Source of the DNA: Tolypothrix sp. FACHB-123
GTDB lineage: Bacteria; Cyanobacteriota; Cyanobacteriia; Cyanobacteriales; Nostocaceae
NCBI RefSeq assembly: GCF_014697075.1
Contig: NZ_JACJRE010000001.1
Span: forward strand, 62,001-126,000
Length of the DNA: 64,000 nt
Reading direction: 5' to 3'
Positions within the stretch are counted from its first letter, which is position 1. Every line of letters starts with the position of its first letter. Under the pieces are notes generated by a model. It was not told the DNA's origin. It saw nothing but the letters and a program-made list of their open reading frames with translations, and ran no database searches. Of this stretch, positions 46,931 to 56,444 are shown one piece after another. The position numbers were made by a program, and so were the translations under genes.

Positions 46931-48430
46931 ATGTTTACTCTATCAGAAACTTCTATCGTTACAACAATTGTCCTGGTAGCTTTTGGCATTTTGGGTTGGG
47001 GCTTTTATCGCGCTAGACCTTTTGGTAAGCTGGGAATCTTAGCCTGGTTACAGTCGGTGGTGTTGATGGCTCCTTGGCTATTGTTTTTTGGCTTGTTTGC
47101 CACCGGAATTTACATCAACATAGTAGGTATATTGTTTTTGGTAGTAGCTTCGGCTGGGTTGTATATCTTCTTAGGGAAGCAGTTGCGCTCAGCTGGACAA
47201 GATGAACTCATTAAGCAAAGAGCAAACCAAAGGCTAGCCGCTGAGGCTTCATCTGAAGGTAATACCACACCAGATGCGCAAACTCCTGTGGGAATTGGGG
47301 AAATAAAAATTGAGGTGGTGTCAATTCCCGAAAATGATTTAAGTGCAATTAAAGGTATTTTTGGCATTGACACCTTTTTTGCTACAGAAACAATCCCCTA
47401 CCAGGAAGGGGTAATTTTTAAAGGTAACTTGCGGGGAGAAGCTCAGGAGATACATGCTCGGTTGAGTGCAAGTTTAAAGGAGCGTGTAGGCGATCGCTAT
47501 CGTTTATTTTTGGTAGAAAATACAGATGGTCGGCCTGTAGTCATTGTCCTCCCCAGCCGCAATGATCCGCGCCCCATGTCTTTAGCCCAAAAAGCTTTTG
47601 CGGGTATCCTCCTAATCGCTACTGTTACCACAAGTTTGGAAGCTGCGGGACTACTGCTGGGTTTTGATTTATTAGCACAAACCCAACGTTTAGTAGAAAC
47701 TTTACCCATAGGTATAGGGTTATTTACAATTTTGGTAGCCCATGAAATCGGTCATTGGTTACTGGCTCAGCGTCACCAAGTCCGTCTCAGCTTGCCGTTC
47801 TTTCTCCCAGCAGTGCAAATTGGCTCTTTTGGGGCAATTACTCGCTTTGAGTCACTCTTACCCAACCGCACAGCCTTATTTGATATCTCTTTGGCGGGGC
47901 CTGCGGTTGGTGGTATAGTTTCTCTGTTAATGCTGATTGTCGGTTTGTTGCTTTCTCATCAAGGTAGTTTATTCCAAATTCCCAATCAGTTTTTCCAAGG
48001 TTCAATTTTAGTAGGTAGCTTGGCGCGAGTTGTCCTTGGTTCGGCTTTACAATCACCTGTTGTCAGTGTTCATCCTTTAGTGGTGATTGGTTGGCTGGGG
48101 TTAGTAATCACGGCGTTAAACTTAATGCCAGCCGGACAATTAGATGGTGGGCGCATTGTCCAAGCAATTTATGGACGTAAAACCGCAGGTAGAGCCACCT
48201 TAGCAACTTTAATTTTGCTAGGTATTGTATCCCTTGCCAATCCTTTGGCGATGTATTGGGCAATTTTAATTCTGTTTTTACAACGGGATTTAGAACGCCC
48301 CAGCTTGAATGAAATTAGCGAACCCGATGACGCGAGGGCGGCTTTAGGGCTATTGGCGCTATTTTTAATGATTACTACTCTGCTTCCCCTGACTCCTGGC
48401 TTGGCTGGGCGCTTGGGAATTGGGGGGTAA
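46931..48430 (+). CDS. EGY-like site-2 metalloprotease (M50)
   Basis: 499 residues from the ATG at 46931; an in-frame TTG at 46925 is less likely. About eight membrane helices. Key motifs: KGNLRGEAQ (the GNLR motif of EGY proteins, near residue 164), zinc-binding HEIGHWLLA (His271, Glu272, His275) and NLMPAGQLDGGR (near 399), where the Asp is the third ligand. Family: intramembrane proteases related to chloroplast EGY1, probably in thylakoid or plasma membrane. The N-terminal 150 residues contain two helices and a soluble Pro/Glu segment. The substrate is unknown. Confidence 0.9.
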   Translation: MFTLSETSIVTTIVLVAFGILGWGFYRARPFGKLGILAWLQSVVLMAPWLLFFGLFATGIYINIVGILFLVVASAGLYIFLGKQLRSAGQDELIKQRANQRLAAEASSEGNTTPDAQTPVGIGEIKIEVVSIPENDLSAIKGIFGIDTFFATETIPYQEGVIFKGNLRGEAQEIHARLSASLKERVGDRYRLFLVENTDGRPVVIVLPSRNDPRPMSLAQKAFAGILLIATVTTSLEAAGLLLGFDLLAQTQRLVETLPIGIGLFTILVAHEIGHWLLAQRHQVRLSLPFFLPAVQIGSFGAITRFESLLPNRTALFDISLAGPAVGGIVSLLMLIVGLLLSHQGSLFQIPNQFFQGSILVGSLARVVLGSALQSPVVSVHPLVVIGWLGLVITALNLMPAGQLDGGRIVQAIYGRKTAGRATLATLILLGIVSLANPLAMYWAILILFLQRDLERPSLNEISEPDDARAALGLLALFLMITTLLPLTPGLAGRLGIGG

Positions 48431-48538
48431 GATAGGGGCTAGGGGCTAGGGGTTAGGGATGAAAAAAATAACAATAGTTTGCTTACTTTATTTATTTTCT
48501 CATCTCTCCCCTGCACCCTGCACCCTGCCCCCTGCCTC
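48431..48538. repeat. Short tandem repeats GGGGCTA and CCTGCAC
   Basis: GGGGCTAGGGGCTAGGGG near 48435-48455 and CCCTGCACCCTGCACCCTGC near 48508-48530 lie between two convergent genes. These are heptamer-type intergenic arrays; a similar TAGCCCC array lies at 46787-46810. Confidence 0.75.
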
Positions 48539-48540
48539 TT

Positions 48541-49791
48541 CTATGGTTTCCAGCCGGTGAGTAAATTCGGGTAGGCTGTGCGGGTGGGGAAGATTTTCTG
48601 TAATGCGGTTTGTCGGTCTAAGGGTTTTTCTTTACTCATGTTCCAGAGAGTTTCATAGAAAAAGAAAGCGACACCAGCAAAATTGCGATCGCGTACTTTT
48701 TGTACTTGTGTTTGAATTTGTTGCATGGGTACAGATCTACCTTTTAACCCAGATAATATGCCGATACTTACGGGAATATGACTTTTGGCGGCTTTGACTT
48801 CTGGATACTCTAATTCCTTAACAAATACATTCAGATCATCTCGATATATTTGCAATACTAAATCTTCTACCAATCCCATTCGTTCCCATTTCTCCCAGTC
48901 TGCTAAAAAGAACTCATAGGAAAAACGTTGCGGATTGGGCGCTACAGATACTATACAGTCTTTTTTCACAGCTTTAATCGCTGTAAATACCTGTTTCATG
49001 TAGTCGGTAATTTTATTTGCTCGCCAGCGTACCCACTCAGGATCTTTGAAGTTGGCAGCAGGGGCACGTCCCCGGTGTTCTTTTTTATAAAGTGCTACTG
49101 TATATGGATCGTAGCCTAGTTCTGAGGGTAAGCCAAAATGATCGTCAAATTGAATACCGTCGATGTCATAGTTTTTGACAATTTCCACGATTAAATTTTG
49201 GATAAATTTTTGCACATCTGGGCGAAAGGGACTGAGCCAAACTCGGTCGTGGGTACCTTCTTTGACAATTCGCGTCCCATTACGGCGATTAGTTAGCCAT
49301 TGAGGATAACGTTTGGCTAATTGGGAATCAGCCGGAGCCATAAAGCCAAATTCAAACCAGGGAATAACTTTTAAACCTTGTTTGTGTCCTTCTTCAACTA
49401 CTTCTTTGAGCATGTCTCGCCCTTGCAATCCGGGTGTGGGGTCGAGCGATCGCCCGATGGTTGCGGCGGCAACTTTGCTAGGATACAAGGTATAACCCCA
49501 ATTCCATACTGTGGGGTAGACAATATTAAAATTCAGTTCGCTCAGCCGTTGTAAGGAAGATTTAAGGCGATTTTGCTCAAACAGCACATCGCTATCGATA
49601 TTAGTTAACCATACACCTCTTAATTCCGAATCAGGCGATCGCAAAGGCGGAGTTTGTGCATTAACAGTTAAGGAAAGCATCACAGTCGCCACCATGCTCA
49701 CAGCCAGGGTAATCGCAAATAATGCCCGCTTTCTAGTTTGGTAAAAATTCCAGCTCACAACAGTTGCTAACCACTTCACCAGTTTCTTCAT
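48541..49791 (-). CDS. Glycoside hydrolase-like protein (GHL10 / YngK-type), secreted
   Basis: 416 residues from the ATG at 49791 (an upstream TTG is possible). An N-terminal hydrophobic signal helix (ALFAITLAVSMVATVML) ends near VNAQ. The rest is a TIM barrel of the GHL10 family: ELRGVWLTNIDSDVLF, PTVWNWGYTLYPS, VIPWFEFGFMAP, DGIQFDDHFGLP and QIYRDD. Such proteins are predicted glycosidases of the cell envelope. Catalytic residues are probably the Asp/Glu in the FDDHF and WFEF strands. Confidence 0.88.
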   Translation of the reverse strand: MKKLVKWLATVVSWNFYQTRKRALFAITLAVSMVATVMLSLTVNAQTPPLRSPDSELRGVWLTNIDSDVLFEQNRLKSSLQRLSELNFNIVYPTVWNWGYTLYPSKVAAATIGRSLDPTPGLQGRDMLKEVVEEGHKQGLKVIPWFEFGFMAPADSQLAKRYPQWLTNRRNGTRIVKEGTHDRVWLSPFRPDVQKFIQNLIVEIVKNYDIDGIQFDDHFGLPSELGYDPYTVALYKKEHRGRAPAANFKDPEWVRWRANKITDYMKQVFTAIKAVKKDCIVSVAPNPQRFSYEFFLADWEKWERMGLVEDLVLQIYRDDLNVFVKELEYPEVKAAKSHIPVSIGILSGLKGRSVPMQQIQTQVQKVRDRNFAGVAFFFYETLWNMSKEKPLDRQTALQKIFPTRTAYPNLLTGWKP

Positions 49792-50286
49792 CTTTTGATA
49801 CAAGCTTTTTCATCCACGAATCATGACTTTAATCATCCACCAGAAGTTGCATTATTACCTGCTGGTTAATGGCATGTTAAATATTTATACCAATTTTGCT
49901 CATGAACAGACGCCAATGGGGTAAGTTTATATTTACCACTCTTAATGGAATTTTTGAGATAGAATTTTTGACAAAATTTGTCCAATTATTTTTTCTCGTG
50001 AAGTGAGCAAACTAATGTAACAAACCTTGATTATTGTCTGTAAATTACTCAATGAATGTGTGAATTTGGATTCTTTGTTATTTGAATTACATACCTTTAG
50101 GCTATTTTTCCGTAAATGTGGGGTCATACACTCCACCCTCAAATCTTAAATTATGCGTACGATTACTGTAGGTCATCAAATAAATTGTTATCGAATTTAC
50201 CCAAAAATACTTTGGATAACTAGTTGATGAGCGAATTAAACTGAAAAGGCTAAGGTACTTTTAAAGACCAAAGGCAGGATTTTATA
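49792..50286. other. Divergent intergenic region
   Basis: 495 bp, A+T-rich, between outward-reading genes. One lone ATACCAATTTTG end (near 49887) lacks a partner. No gene or RNA was recognised. Confidence 0.5.
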
Positions 50287-50784
50287 ATGATCGGCAGCTT
50301 TAACAATTCACAAGATGGTATGGGAAATACCGTCGTAGCCACCAAACGGCTCGCAAGAGCCATGATGGTTTCTGCTGGTGCATTTTCATTAATCTTGGTA
50401 TCTTGTAACTCTGCCCATAGGCAACAACAAGTACTGAATCTACTCACAGAGTTCTCATCAGCCCAAATCCAAGAGATTGTTCTCCCACCAGGAGCAGAAA
50501 CACTGTATACAACTATTTCAACTACAGTCGGCGTTGCTCAACCTGAAGTTTTGATGGTCAGAGGTTTAGAATCTGTGATTGATATTAATGAACTCATCAT
50601 TAGTACCAATCTGATGCGAGACGAATTCCGCAAACAGTTTCATTGTCCTTTGGTGTTGTGGGTAAATGATGAAATTCTGAGAAAACTAGTTTGGCTAGCA
50701 CCCGATCTCAAAGACTGGGCAGCTAGTACTATTAGATTTGATGTCCCAAATCAGACCTTGGAACAACAGGCTCTTAGTGCTTAA
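50287..50784 (+). CDS. Short protein resembling the N-terminal part of a cyanobacterial AAA/TPR protein
   Basis: 165 residues. SAGAFSLILVSCNS, REIVLPP-like QEIVLPPGAET and CPLVLWVNDEILRKLVWLAP followed by DLKDWAASTIRFD resemble the N-terminal segment of large cyanobacterial ATP-binding TPR proteins, where PLVLWVTDEVL and APDFKSWAA-type motifs precede the P-loop region. The P-loop and TPR parts are absent here, and the DNA after the stop is non-coding. It may be a stand-alone truncated relative or a decayed gene. The family link is from memory. Confidence 0.6.
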   Translation: MIGSFNNSQDGMGNTVVATKRLARAMMVSAGAFSLILVSCNSAHRQQQVLNLLTEFSSAQIQEIVLPPGAETLYTTISTTVGVAQPEVLMVRGLESVIDINELIISTNLMRDEFRKQFHCPLVLWVNDEILRKLVWLAPDLKDWAASTIRFDVPNQTLEQQALSA

Positions 50785-51587
50785 TAGTTTTGGCGCGAAC
50801 GCTCCAGATGTCAGATGAATGTCAGATTAGCATCTGTAACAGATGGAAAAGCAGCAATAATACATTTGATGCGCCAAACAATCAATAAATATTCAACGCT
50901 TAAGACTATATGTGAATTTTAGGTTTTATGTTGACTGAGAATAAAGTAATAGTCAACTTATAGTCAACTTAGAGTCTCGCAGTCAAAACATCTTAAACCC
51001 TGGCGAAAGCCTAATTAGAAATTTTACATGGTGGTACTAGCTCTAATAAGTCAGGAACAAACCATCAACTTATAGGCGTCAATCTTCACATCTGCAACAG
51101 AAGATTGACGCTTGTTTAATTTCTGGCTGTTTAGGGATGTGCTTGAAAATAAAGTACCGGATATCCAGCTTGGTAAGCTATTTGACTGCAACTCCTGTAG
51201 CTGAGAACTTTCTGATATTCCCAAAATGAGTGTATAAAACTCTGATATTTGCGTCTTTAGCAGTGCCGCGATTAAACGCTCTCATGCTTATTCAATTAAT
51301 GATTGTGACATATAGATTGTCGCCAAGGGCAAAGCAACCTCACCTCTAGAGATGCATCTGTCTTATTCTTTTTTCATATTGGTATAAATATGGTTTTTTA
51401 TGTCAATGGATGATACAATCCACCAACAAAAAAGTCCCAAGAGACAAGAATCAGTTTGGCAACAATTCACGCAAATACATTGATTCTTGATGATCTGTTC
51501 TTGTCAGACAATTTATGGACGCTTGTTAAGAGTACGCTGCTTTTCTTTCCACACCTAAAAGGTGTAGGTTTTTAATTGAGGTATTTT
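50785..51587. other. Long intergenic region with hairpins
   Basis: 803 bp. It has direct repeats ATAGTCAACTT (near 50948-50971), a strong hairpin (51076-51111), a degraded ATACCAATT-type repeat end (51355-51385, TTCTTTTTTCATATTGGTAT), an inverted repeat CAAGAATCA/TGATTCTTG (51445-51489) and ACACCT/AGGTGT (51551-51565) followed by a T-run just before the next gene. A small RNA ending at 51111 is possible. Confidence 0.5.
51076..51111 (+). terminator. Strong hairpin, possible terminator of an unannotated transcript
   Basis: GCGTCAATCTTC (51076-51087) pairs perfectly with GAAGATTGACGC (51100-51111) over a 12-nt loop, then TTGTTTAATTT. The nearest upstream gene ends about 290 bp away, so it may end an sRNA or a long 3' UTR. 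Confidence 0.55.
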
Positions 51588-53453
51588 ATGAAAGGCTGTT
51601 TGGGTAATTATTCTACCAACAATAAAGCACGGATTTTCACTGCCTTAGTGTTAACGGGAATTTTGTCTGTTGGTAGCGGGTTAACATCTATCAAAAGTAG
51701 TATGGCTGCTGCTTTAGAAACTGCTCCAGAGACGACAAACACAGTCAGCAAACAAAATCTCAGACAAAATAAATTACCGCGTTCAATAGTGAATATGGTA
51801 ATCCAAGATGTATCGCGCAGAACAGGAATTACTCGCAACAAACTGCAACTGATTAATTACAGTCAACACAATTGGCGCAATGGTTGCTTAGAACTACCTC
51901 AACCCGATGAATTTTGTACCCAAGCCATAGTTCCGGGTTGGCGATTTGTCATTTCTGATGGTACACAAAACTGGGTTTATCATACCGATAATAATGGGCG
52001 TTCGATCCGGTTAGCTTCAGCACAGAATCCAACAAATAACCCTACTAACCAACTACCACAATCTTTAAGAAATTTGGTTTTACAAGCTGCATCTACAAGT
52101 TTGCAACAACCTATTTCTCAGTTAAAAATTATTCAAGCACAACAACAAAATTGGAGTAATGGCTGTTTAGAATTGGGTAAGGCAAATGAAGGTTGTATCA
52201 GAGCTATAGTACCAGGTTGGCGGATAGCGGTGGCAGCAGTGGGACAAACTTTGGTATATCACACTGATGAAACAGGTTCTGCTATCAGGTTAAATGAAGC
52301 AGCTAGCCAAACTGCAACTCAAAAATTACCGCAAACAGTTAGGGATGCTGTCTTGCGTCAAGCTTCCCAGGTTTCTGGATTACCCATCAGCGCACTGAAC
52401 ATTGTTGCGTATAAACAAAAGAAATTTGCTCAGGGTTGCGAACAATCAACTTTCCCCAATCCTTGCGATCGCATATTGGTATCTGGCTGGGAAGTCTTTG
52501 TCAGAGGGAGTAACAGAATTCGTCCTTGGGTTTTTCTCAGTGATGAAAGTGGTAAACAAGTCCAGCTGGCTAATAGTAATCAACCAAATGGGAATACTAG
52601 CGCGATCGCGCCGGTGTCAATTCCAGAAAATGAATTACCATCATCTTTAGATCGAAATGTCGTATTTCGGCAAATTTCTAGTGGCGGTTTGGCTGGGACT
52701 AGCTATGAAACGGTTTTACTCAACGATGGACGCTTGATTCGGGTAAGAGTTGGTGCTAGTAACGATTCTGAGCGGACAGTTCGCCGTGTTTCTCTCCAAG
52801 AGGTGCAAAGGTTTCAACAATTATTACGCAACAAAAAATTTGCTGAATTCAAAAATTTGAGTTATCCCGCACCTAGTGGTGCTGCTGATTACGTTACTTA
52901 TACCCTCACCAGTCCAGAAGGTACTGTCAAGTACAACAATATTTCTCTCTATCAACTACCGCAAAATTTACGGCTGGTGTTGAAAGGCTGGACTAATTTG
53001 CGGAGTAATTCCGTAGCTGATAGCAGTACAGGTGGTACAAGTAACGCCGTCCCAATTCCCATCAATGAACTACCATTACCTTTAGATCAAGATGTGGTAT
53101 TTCGGCAAATTTCTAGCGGCGGTTTTGCTGGGAGAACCTATGAAACTGTTTTACTCAAAGATGGAACCTTGATTCGGGTAAGAGTTGGGGATGCTAATGA
53201 TTCTTCTCGGAGCGTTCGCCGGATTTCTCCCCTACAAGTAAGACAATTTGAAGAAATCATCGCGCGATCGCGTTTTGCTGAATTCAAAAATTTAAGTTAC
53301 CCAGCACCCCCAGGTGCAGCTGATTATATTACCTATACTCTTACCAGTACCCAAGGCACGGTAAGATATAACGATGTTTCCCAAAAGAATTTACCGCAAA
53401 ATCTTTTGCAAGTGGTGAATGCTTGGAATCAAATTGGTAATATTGCACAGTAA
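51588..53453 (+). CDS. Secreted protein with three plus two internal repeats
   Basis: 621 residues from the ATG at 51588, which has GAGG 7 bp upstream; an upstream in-frame TTG (51576) is unlikely. An N-terminal signal segment (residues about 9-41, FTALVLTGILSVGSGLTS) precedes the mature protein. Three copies of a roughly 85-residue unit follow (LPRSIVNMVIQD, LPQSLRNLVLQA, LPQTVRDAVLRQ), each with N(G)C(L)EL, a second Cys, VPGWR or VSGWE and an H/L-TDE/NG end. Then two copies of a roughly 110-residue unit start NELPSSLDRNVVFRQISS and NELPLPLDQDVVFRQISS and contain FAEFKNLSYPAP. The cysteine pair per unit suggests a disulphide. Function unknown; extracytoplasmic. Confidence 0.85.
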   Translation: MKGCLGNYSTNNKARIFTALVLTGILSVGSGLTSIKSSMAAALETAPETTNTVSKQNLRQNKLPRSIVNMVIQDVSRRTGITRNKLQLINYSQHNWRNGCLELPQPDEFCTQAIVPGWRFVISDGTQNWVYHTDNNGRSIRLASAQNPTNNPTNQLPQSLRNLVLQAASTSLQQPISQLKIIQAQQQNWSNGCLELGKANEGCIRAIVPGWRIAVAAVGQTLVYHTDETGSAIRLNEAASQTATQKLPQTVRDAVLRQASQVSGLPISALNIVAYKQKKFAQGCEQSTFPNPCDRILVSGWEVFVRGSNRIRPWVFLSDESGKQVQLANSNQPNGNTSAIAPVSIPENELPSSLDRNVVFRQISSGGLAGTSYETVLLNDGRLIRVRVGASNDSERTVRRVSLQEVQRFQQLLRNKKFAEFKNLSYPAPSGAADYVTYTLTSPEGTVKYNNISLYQLPQNLRLVLKGWTNLRSNSVADSSTGGTSNAVPIPINELPLPLDQDVVFRQISSGGFAGRTYETVLLKDGTLIRVRVGDANDSSRSVRRISPLQVRQFEEIIARSRFAEFKNLSYPAPPGAADYITYTLTSTQGTVRYNDVSQKNLPQNLLQVVNAWNQIGNIAQ

Positions 53454-53501
53454 TTAGTAGCCAGTCATTAATCGGGAACAGAACAAATTTAATCTAGGAA
53501 A

Positions 53502-53520
53502 GGGCGGGTTTTCCCCGCCC
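53502..53520. terminator. Hairpin between convergent genes
   Basis: GGGCGGG (53502-53508) pairs with CCCGCCC (53514-53520) over a 5-nt loop. It lies between the ends of two convergent genes and could act in both directions, though the U-tract is short. Confidence 0.6.
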
Positions 53521-53553
53521 AGAGTGCAAAGGAAAGCAGAGGAACGGGACTAA

Positions 53554-54927
53554 TTAGACAAGAAAATTACTAGCATTTAAGCTAGAGGCATTGACTTTTT
53601 CTAAGAGAATAAATTTATCAAAGCCACCAGCTTTCTTATTACCATCCATGTCTAATTTAACAACTGTATCGCTGCCTACTTGTTGCAATTTGAGGAAATC
53701 AGAAAATTGATTTTTGCTTTGATAAGCTGAGCCTGCCATAATTTGGCGCAGGTCAATCTTATCTTGGCTGCTACTAAAGTCAGTGATGGTATCACCTTTG
53801 TCTTGCAAACTTTTATAGACGAAGGTATCTTTTCCTGTTCCACCAGTTAGTTTATCTATACCGATACCACCAATCAGGCGATCGCTACCACCACCTCCAT
53901 TGAGGGTATCGTTACCTTTACGACCCCAGAGGACATTATTACCGCTATCGCCTGTGAGGACATCGTTACCGTCTCCACCTTTGAATTCTTTACCAGCTTG
54001 AGGTGCAGGTGTGGGTTGAGTTCCAGCGTTAGATGGAGAATTGGGAATTTTACTAGTAGGGTCGAGATCGTCACTACCGAAATTCTGCACCCAATATTTG
54101 TCGTCTTCACCAACACCAAGTTGAGTAAACTTACCATTGAGGATATTAGCTCGGTGTCCAGGGCTATTCATCCAAGCTTTTACCACTTGTTCTGGTGTTT
54201 GTTGACCAACGGCGATGTTTTCTCCCATGACTTGAGCTTGAAAACCAACTGCTTTCATTCTGTCCCAAGGAGATGTACCATCCGGGCCTGTATGATTAAA
54301 GTAATTTTTATCGGACATCAACTCTGCATATTTATCGGCTGCATAGTTGAGTTCTTTATTAGCTTTGAGTGGTGCTAAACCTTGTTTACTTCGTTCGATG
54401 TTGGTGAGTTCGAGAACTCTTTGTTCAAATGTGCCGTTATTATTCACGGGAGGTGGTGTGGGTATTGGGTTGGGTGTGGGTGTTGGGTTTGATGGTGGCG
54501 TGGGTTGAGAGCCTGAGCCAGATGAAGAATTAGGAATGTTGGTAGTGGGGTTGAGATCTTTACTCCCAAATTTCTGCACCCAGTAATTCTGCTCAAAACC
54601 TACACCGAGTTCAGTAAAATTGCGATTCAAGATATTAGCGCGATGTCCGGGGCTATCCATCCAAGCTTGCACCACATCTTTTGGTGTTCTTTGACCAAAA
54701 GCAATATTTTCTCCCATTGTTTGGGCTTCAAAGCCGACTTTTTTCGCTCTATCCCAAGCTCTTGAACCATCCGGGCCTACGTGACTAAAGAATTTTTTCT
54801 CCGCCATTAACTCTGCATATCCGTCAGCCGCATAGTTGAGTTCGGTATTACCTTTGAGTGCGGGAAGACCGAATTTAGCTCGTTCGTCATTGGTAAGTTT
54901 GAGAACTTCTTGCTCAAATGTCGCCAT
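53554..54927 (-). CDS. Tandem CAP (SCP/PR-1) domains fused to RTX repeats
   Basis: 457 residues; GAGGA about 9 bp before the ATG at 54927. Two CAP domains at about 1-130 and 165-295 share LTNDERAKFGLPALK / LTNIERSKQGLAPLK, the zinc/active-site-like FSHVGPDG / FNHTGPDG, GENIAFGQ / GENIAVGQ, and PGHRANILN. A Pro-rich linker (PTPTPNPIPTPP) separates them. The C-terminal third has RTX nonapeptides (GGDGNDVLTG, GRKGNDTLNGG, GGGSDRLIGG) and an RTX-tail segment (DTITDFSSSQDKIDLRQI). No signal peptide, so a type I secretion substrate. The PPIase/ABC/HlyD operon starts about 0.8 kb away, pointing the other way. Confidence 0.92.
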   Translation of the reverse strand: MATFEQEVLKLTNDERAKFGLPALKGNTELNYAADGYAELMAEKKFFSHVGPDGSRAWDRAKKVGFEAQTMGENIAFGQRTPKDVVQAWMDSPGHRANILNRNFTELGVGFEQNYWVQKFGSKDLNPTTNIPNSSSGSGSQPTPPSNPTPTPNPIPTPPPVNNNGTFEQRVLELTNIERSKQGLAPLKANKELNYAADKYAELMSDKNYFNHTGPDGTSPWDRMKAVGFQAQVMGENIAVGQQTPEQVVKAWMNSPGHRANILNGKFTQLGVGEDDKYWVQNFGSDDLDPTSKIPNSPSNAGTQPTPAPQAGKEFKGGDGNDVLTGDSGNNVLWGRKGNDTLNGGGGSDRLIGGIGIDKLTGGTGKDTFVYKSLQDKGDTITDFSSSQDKIDLRQIMAGSAYQSKNQFSDFLKLQQVGSDTVVKLDMDGNKKAGGFDKFILLEKVNASSLNASNFLV

Positions 54928-55691
54928 ATCTATTCAATCCTCATAATGATTTGTTCGCATGAACTCCACAGCGACACAAATACCGCTGCAAATTGTGGTA
55001 GAAGCAAACCTGAGGAGGTGTCAATTAGAGTTGTGAAAGCAAAGCTGTCACTATCTGGTGTTAATTGTGAAAATCTTGGATCAGAAACATCAAAGTTACT
55101 GGTTAGAGGCGTTTTCCTCTGTAGCGACTTTCCAAGTGCGAGGTCTGGGGTAAGTTTGAGCGCTAGTAAGTGAATTCAGACCCGTAGGTTAAAAGGAAAT
55201 TGATGTAAGTAGTAATACATCAGTCGCTTCACCTCAGGATAAAAGATACAGTAGCGCGATCGCTCCTTGCCTTGTGTCGGCTGATAAACTGTCACATGGT
55301 AAGAAAAATAAATTTTATACCTGAATCCCAAACTCTTGATCAGGTCTCAAATCGTGTATTTGCAGAATAAAAACAGTTTGTATTCTGCAATACTATTAGT
55401 AGACTAAGTAGCTTAATTTACCAAAAAATCAGAAAAATTTCCGTGTAGCTCATCTAACATTGTCAAAAATTACTCTCAGAACAATATATAATTTAAAGAT
55501 TTAGCTAAGTTACCTAAAATTGGGGTAAAAAAATTCACAAAGAATTTTTGAAAAAGTTCCGGATGTCCTGAAAATTTCTTGCACAGAGAAAGAAGATACC
55601 CATCAACCAGGAGTATCTTTAAATACTCTCAGGCGAGAGATATACAGATTTCTGCCCAAACTTTAGAATGCTGACGTGCTAGTCAAGAATT
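54928..55691. other. Intergenic region between the CAP-RTX gene and the type I secretion operon
   Basis: 764 bp between divergent transcription units, so both promoters should be here. It is A+T-rich with a GCGATCGC site near 55256 and no visible repeat. An 87-codon plus-strand frame (54910-55173) overlaps the neighbouring gene start and looks spurious. Confidence 0.55.
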
Positions 55692-56444
55692 ATGACGACA
55701 CAAACATTACAACTGGGTAACGAAAATCTTCAGACAGAAAAATTACTGTCTTTGTTAAATCGTTATCAACTGTTACCACAGGTATTACGTGCCAAAGTGA
55801 TAGACGAAGCGATCGCATCTTTCTCCTGTACCGAAGCAGAACATGTAGCTGCGATCGCCAAATTTCGGGAACGTCACCAACTTACATCACCAGAGATAGA
55901 ACAAGCATGGTTGCAAAAGCATCAACTAACTGAAGCAATCATGGAGGAGATAGCAATCCGTCCCCGATTAATCCAAAAATTCCAACTTGCAATGTGGGGC
56001 AATAAACTAGAGTCTTATTTTCTGCACCGTAAAGCAGATTTAGACCGGGTAATCTATTCTATGATTCGTACCCAAGACGAAGGTTTAGCCCAAGAGCTAT
56101 ATTTTCGGATTGTTGAGGGAGAGCATCCTTTTGCAACCATAGCTCAGCAGTATTCCCAAGGCTCGGAAGCACAAACAGGCGGTGTTATCGGGCCAGTTCC
56201 TTTATCTCAACCGCACCCAACAATTCAGCAAATTCTCTATGTGAGTCAACCCGGTCAAATCTGGAAACCCCATCTGATAGCGGATTGGTATGTAATTATT
56301 CGCTTAGAGCAATTACTACCTGCCCAGTTAGATGAAAATATGCAACAGTATTTGCTTAATGAACTCTTTGAAACCTGGATAGAAGGACAAATTCAAACTC
56401 ACTTAGAATCTGCTAACCATTGTGTGGAGTATCTTTTGGCATGA
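55692..56444 (+). CDS. Parvulin-type (PpiC) peptidyl-prolyl isomerase
   Basis: 250 residues without a signal peptide. The N-terminal half is helical (SurA/PpiD-like N-domain), and residues about 130-215 form the rotamase domain: EGEHPFATIAQQYSQGSEAQ, TGGVIGPVPL and VSQPGQIWKPHLIADWYVIIRLE. It should help fold or hold the exported substrate in the cytoplasm. Its stop overlaps the start of the ABC exporter (ATGA), so translation is coupled. PPIase genes next to HlyB/HlyD genes recur in cyanobacteria by my recollection. Confidence 0.88.
   Translation: MTTQTLQLGNENLQTEKLLSLLNRYQLLPQVLRAKVIDEAIASFSCTEAEHVAAIAKFRERHQLTSPEIEQAWLQKHQLTEAIMEEIAIRPRLIQKFQLAMWGNKLESYFLHRKADLDRVIYSMIRTQDEGLAQELYFRIVEGEHPFATIAQQYSQGSEAQTGGVIGPVPLSQPHPTIQQILYVSQPGQIWKPHLIADWYVIIRLEQLLPAQLDENMQQYLLNELFETWIEGQIQTHLESANHCVEYLLA

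Noticed and set aside
49880-49900. A further ATACCAATT element
   Set aside because: Only one end is present and no partner repeat lies within 200 bp.
51551-51572. Terminator hairpin ACACCT/AGGTGT with T-run
   Set aside because: It lies about 20 bp before the start of the secreted repeat gene, so it would stop its own transcript; the stem is only 6 bp and could be chance.
54910-55173. 87-codon plus-strand frame upstream of the CAP-RTX gene
   Set aside because: It overlaps the start of the CAP-RTX gene on the other strand and its translation has no recognisable pattern or ribosome site.
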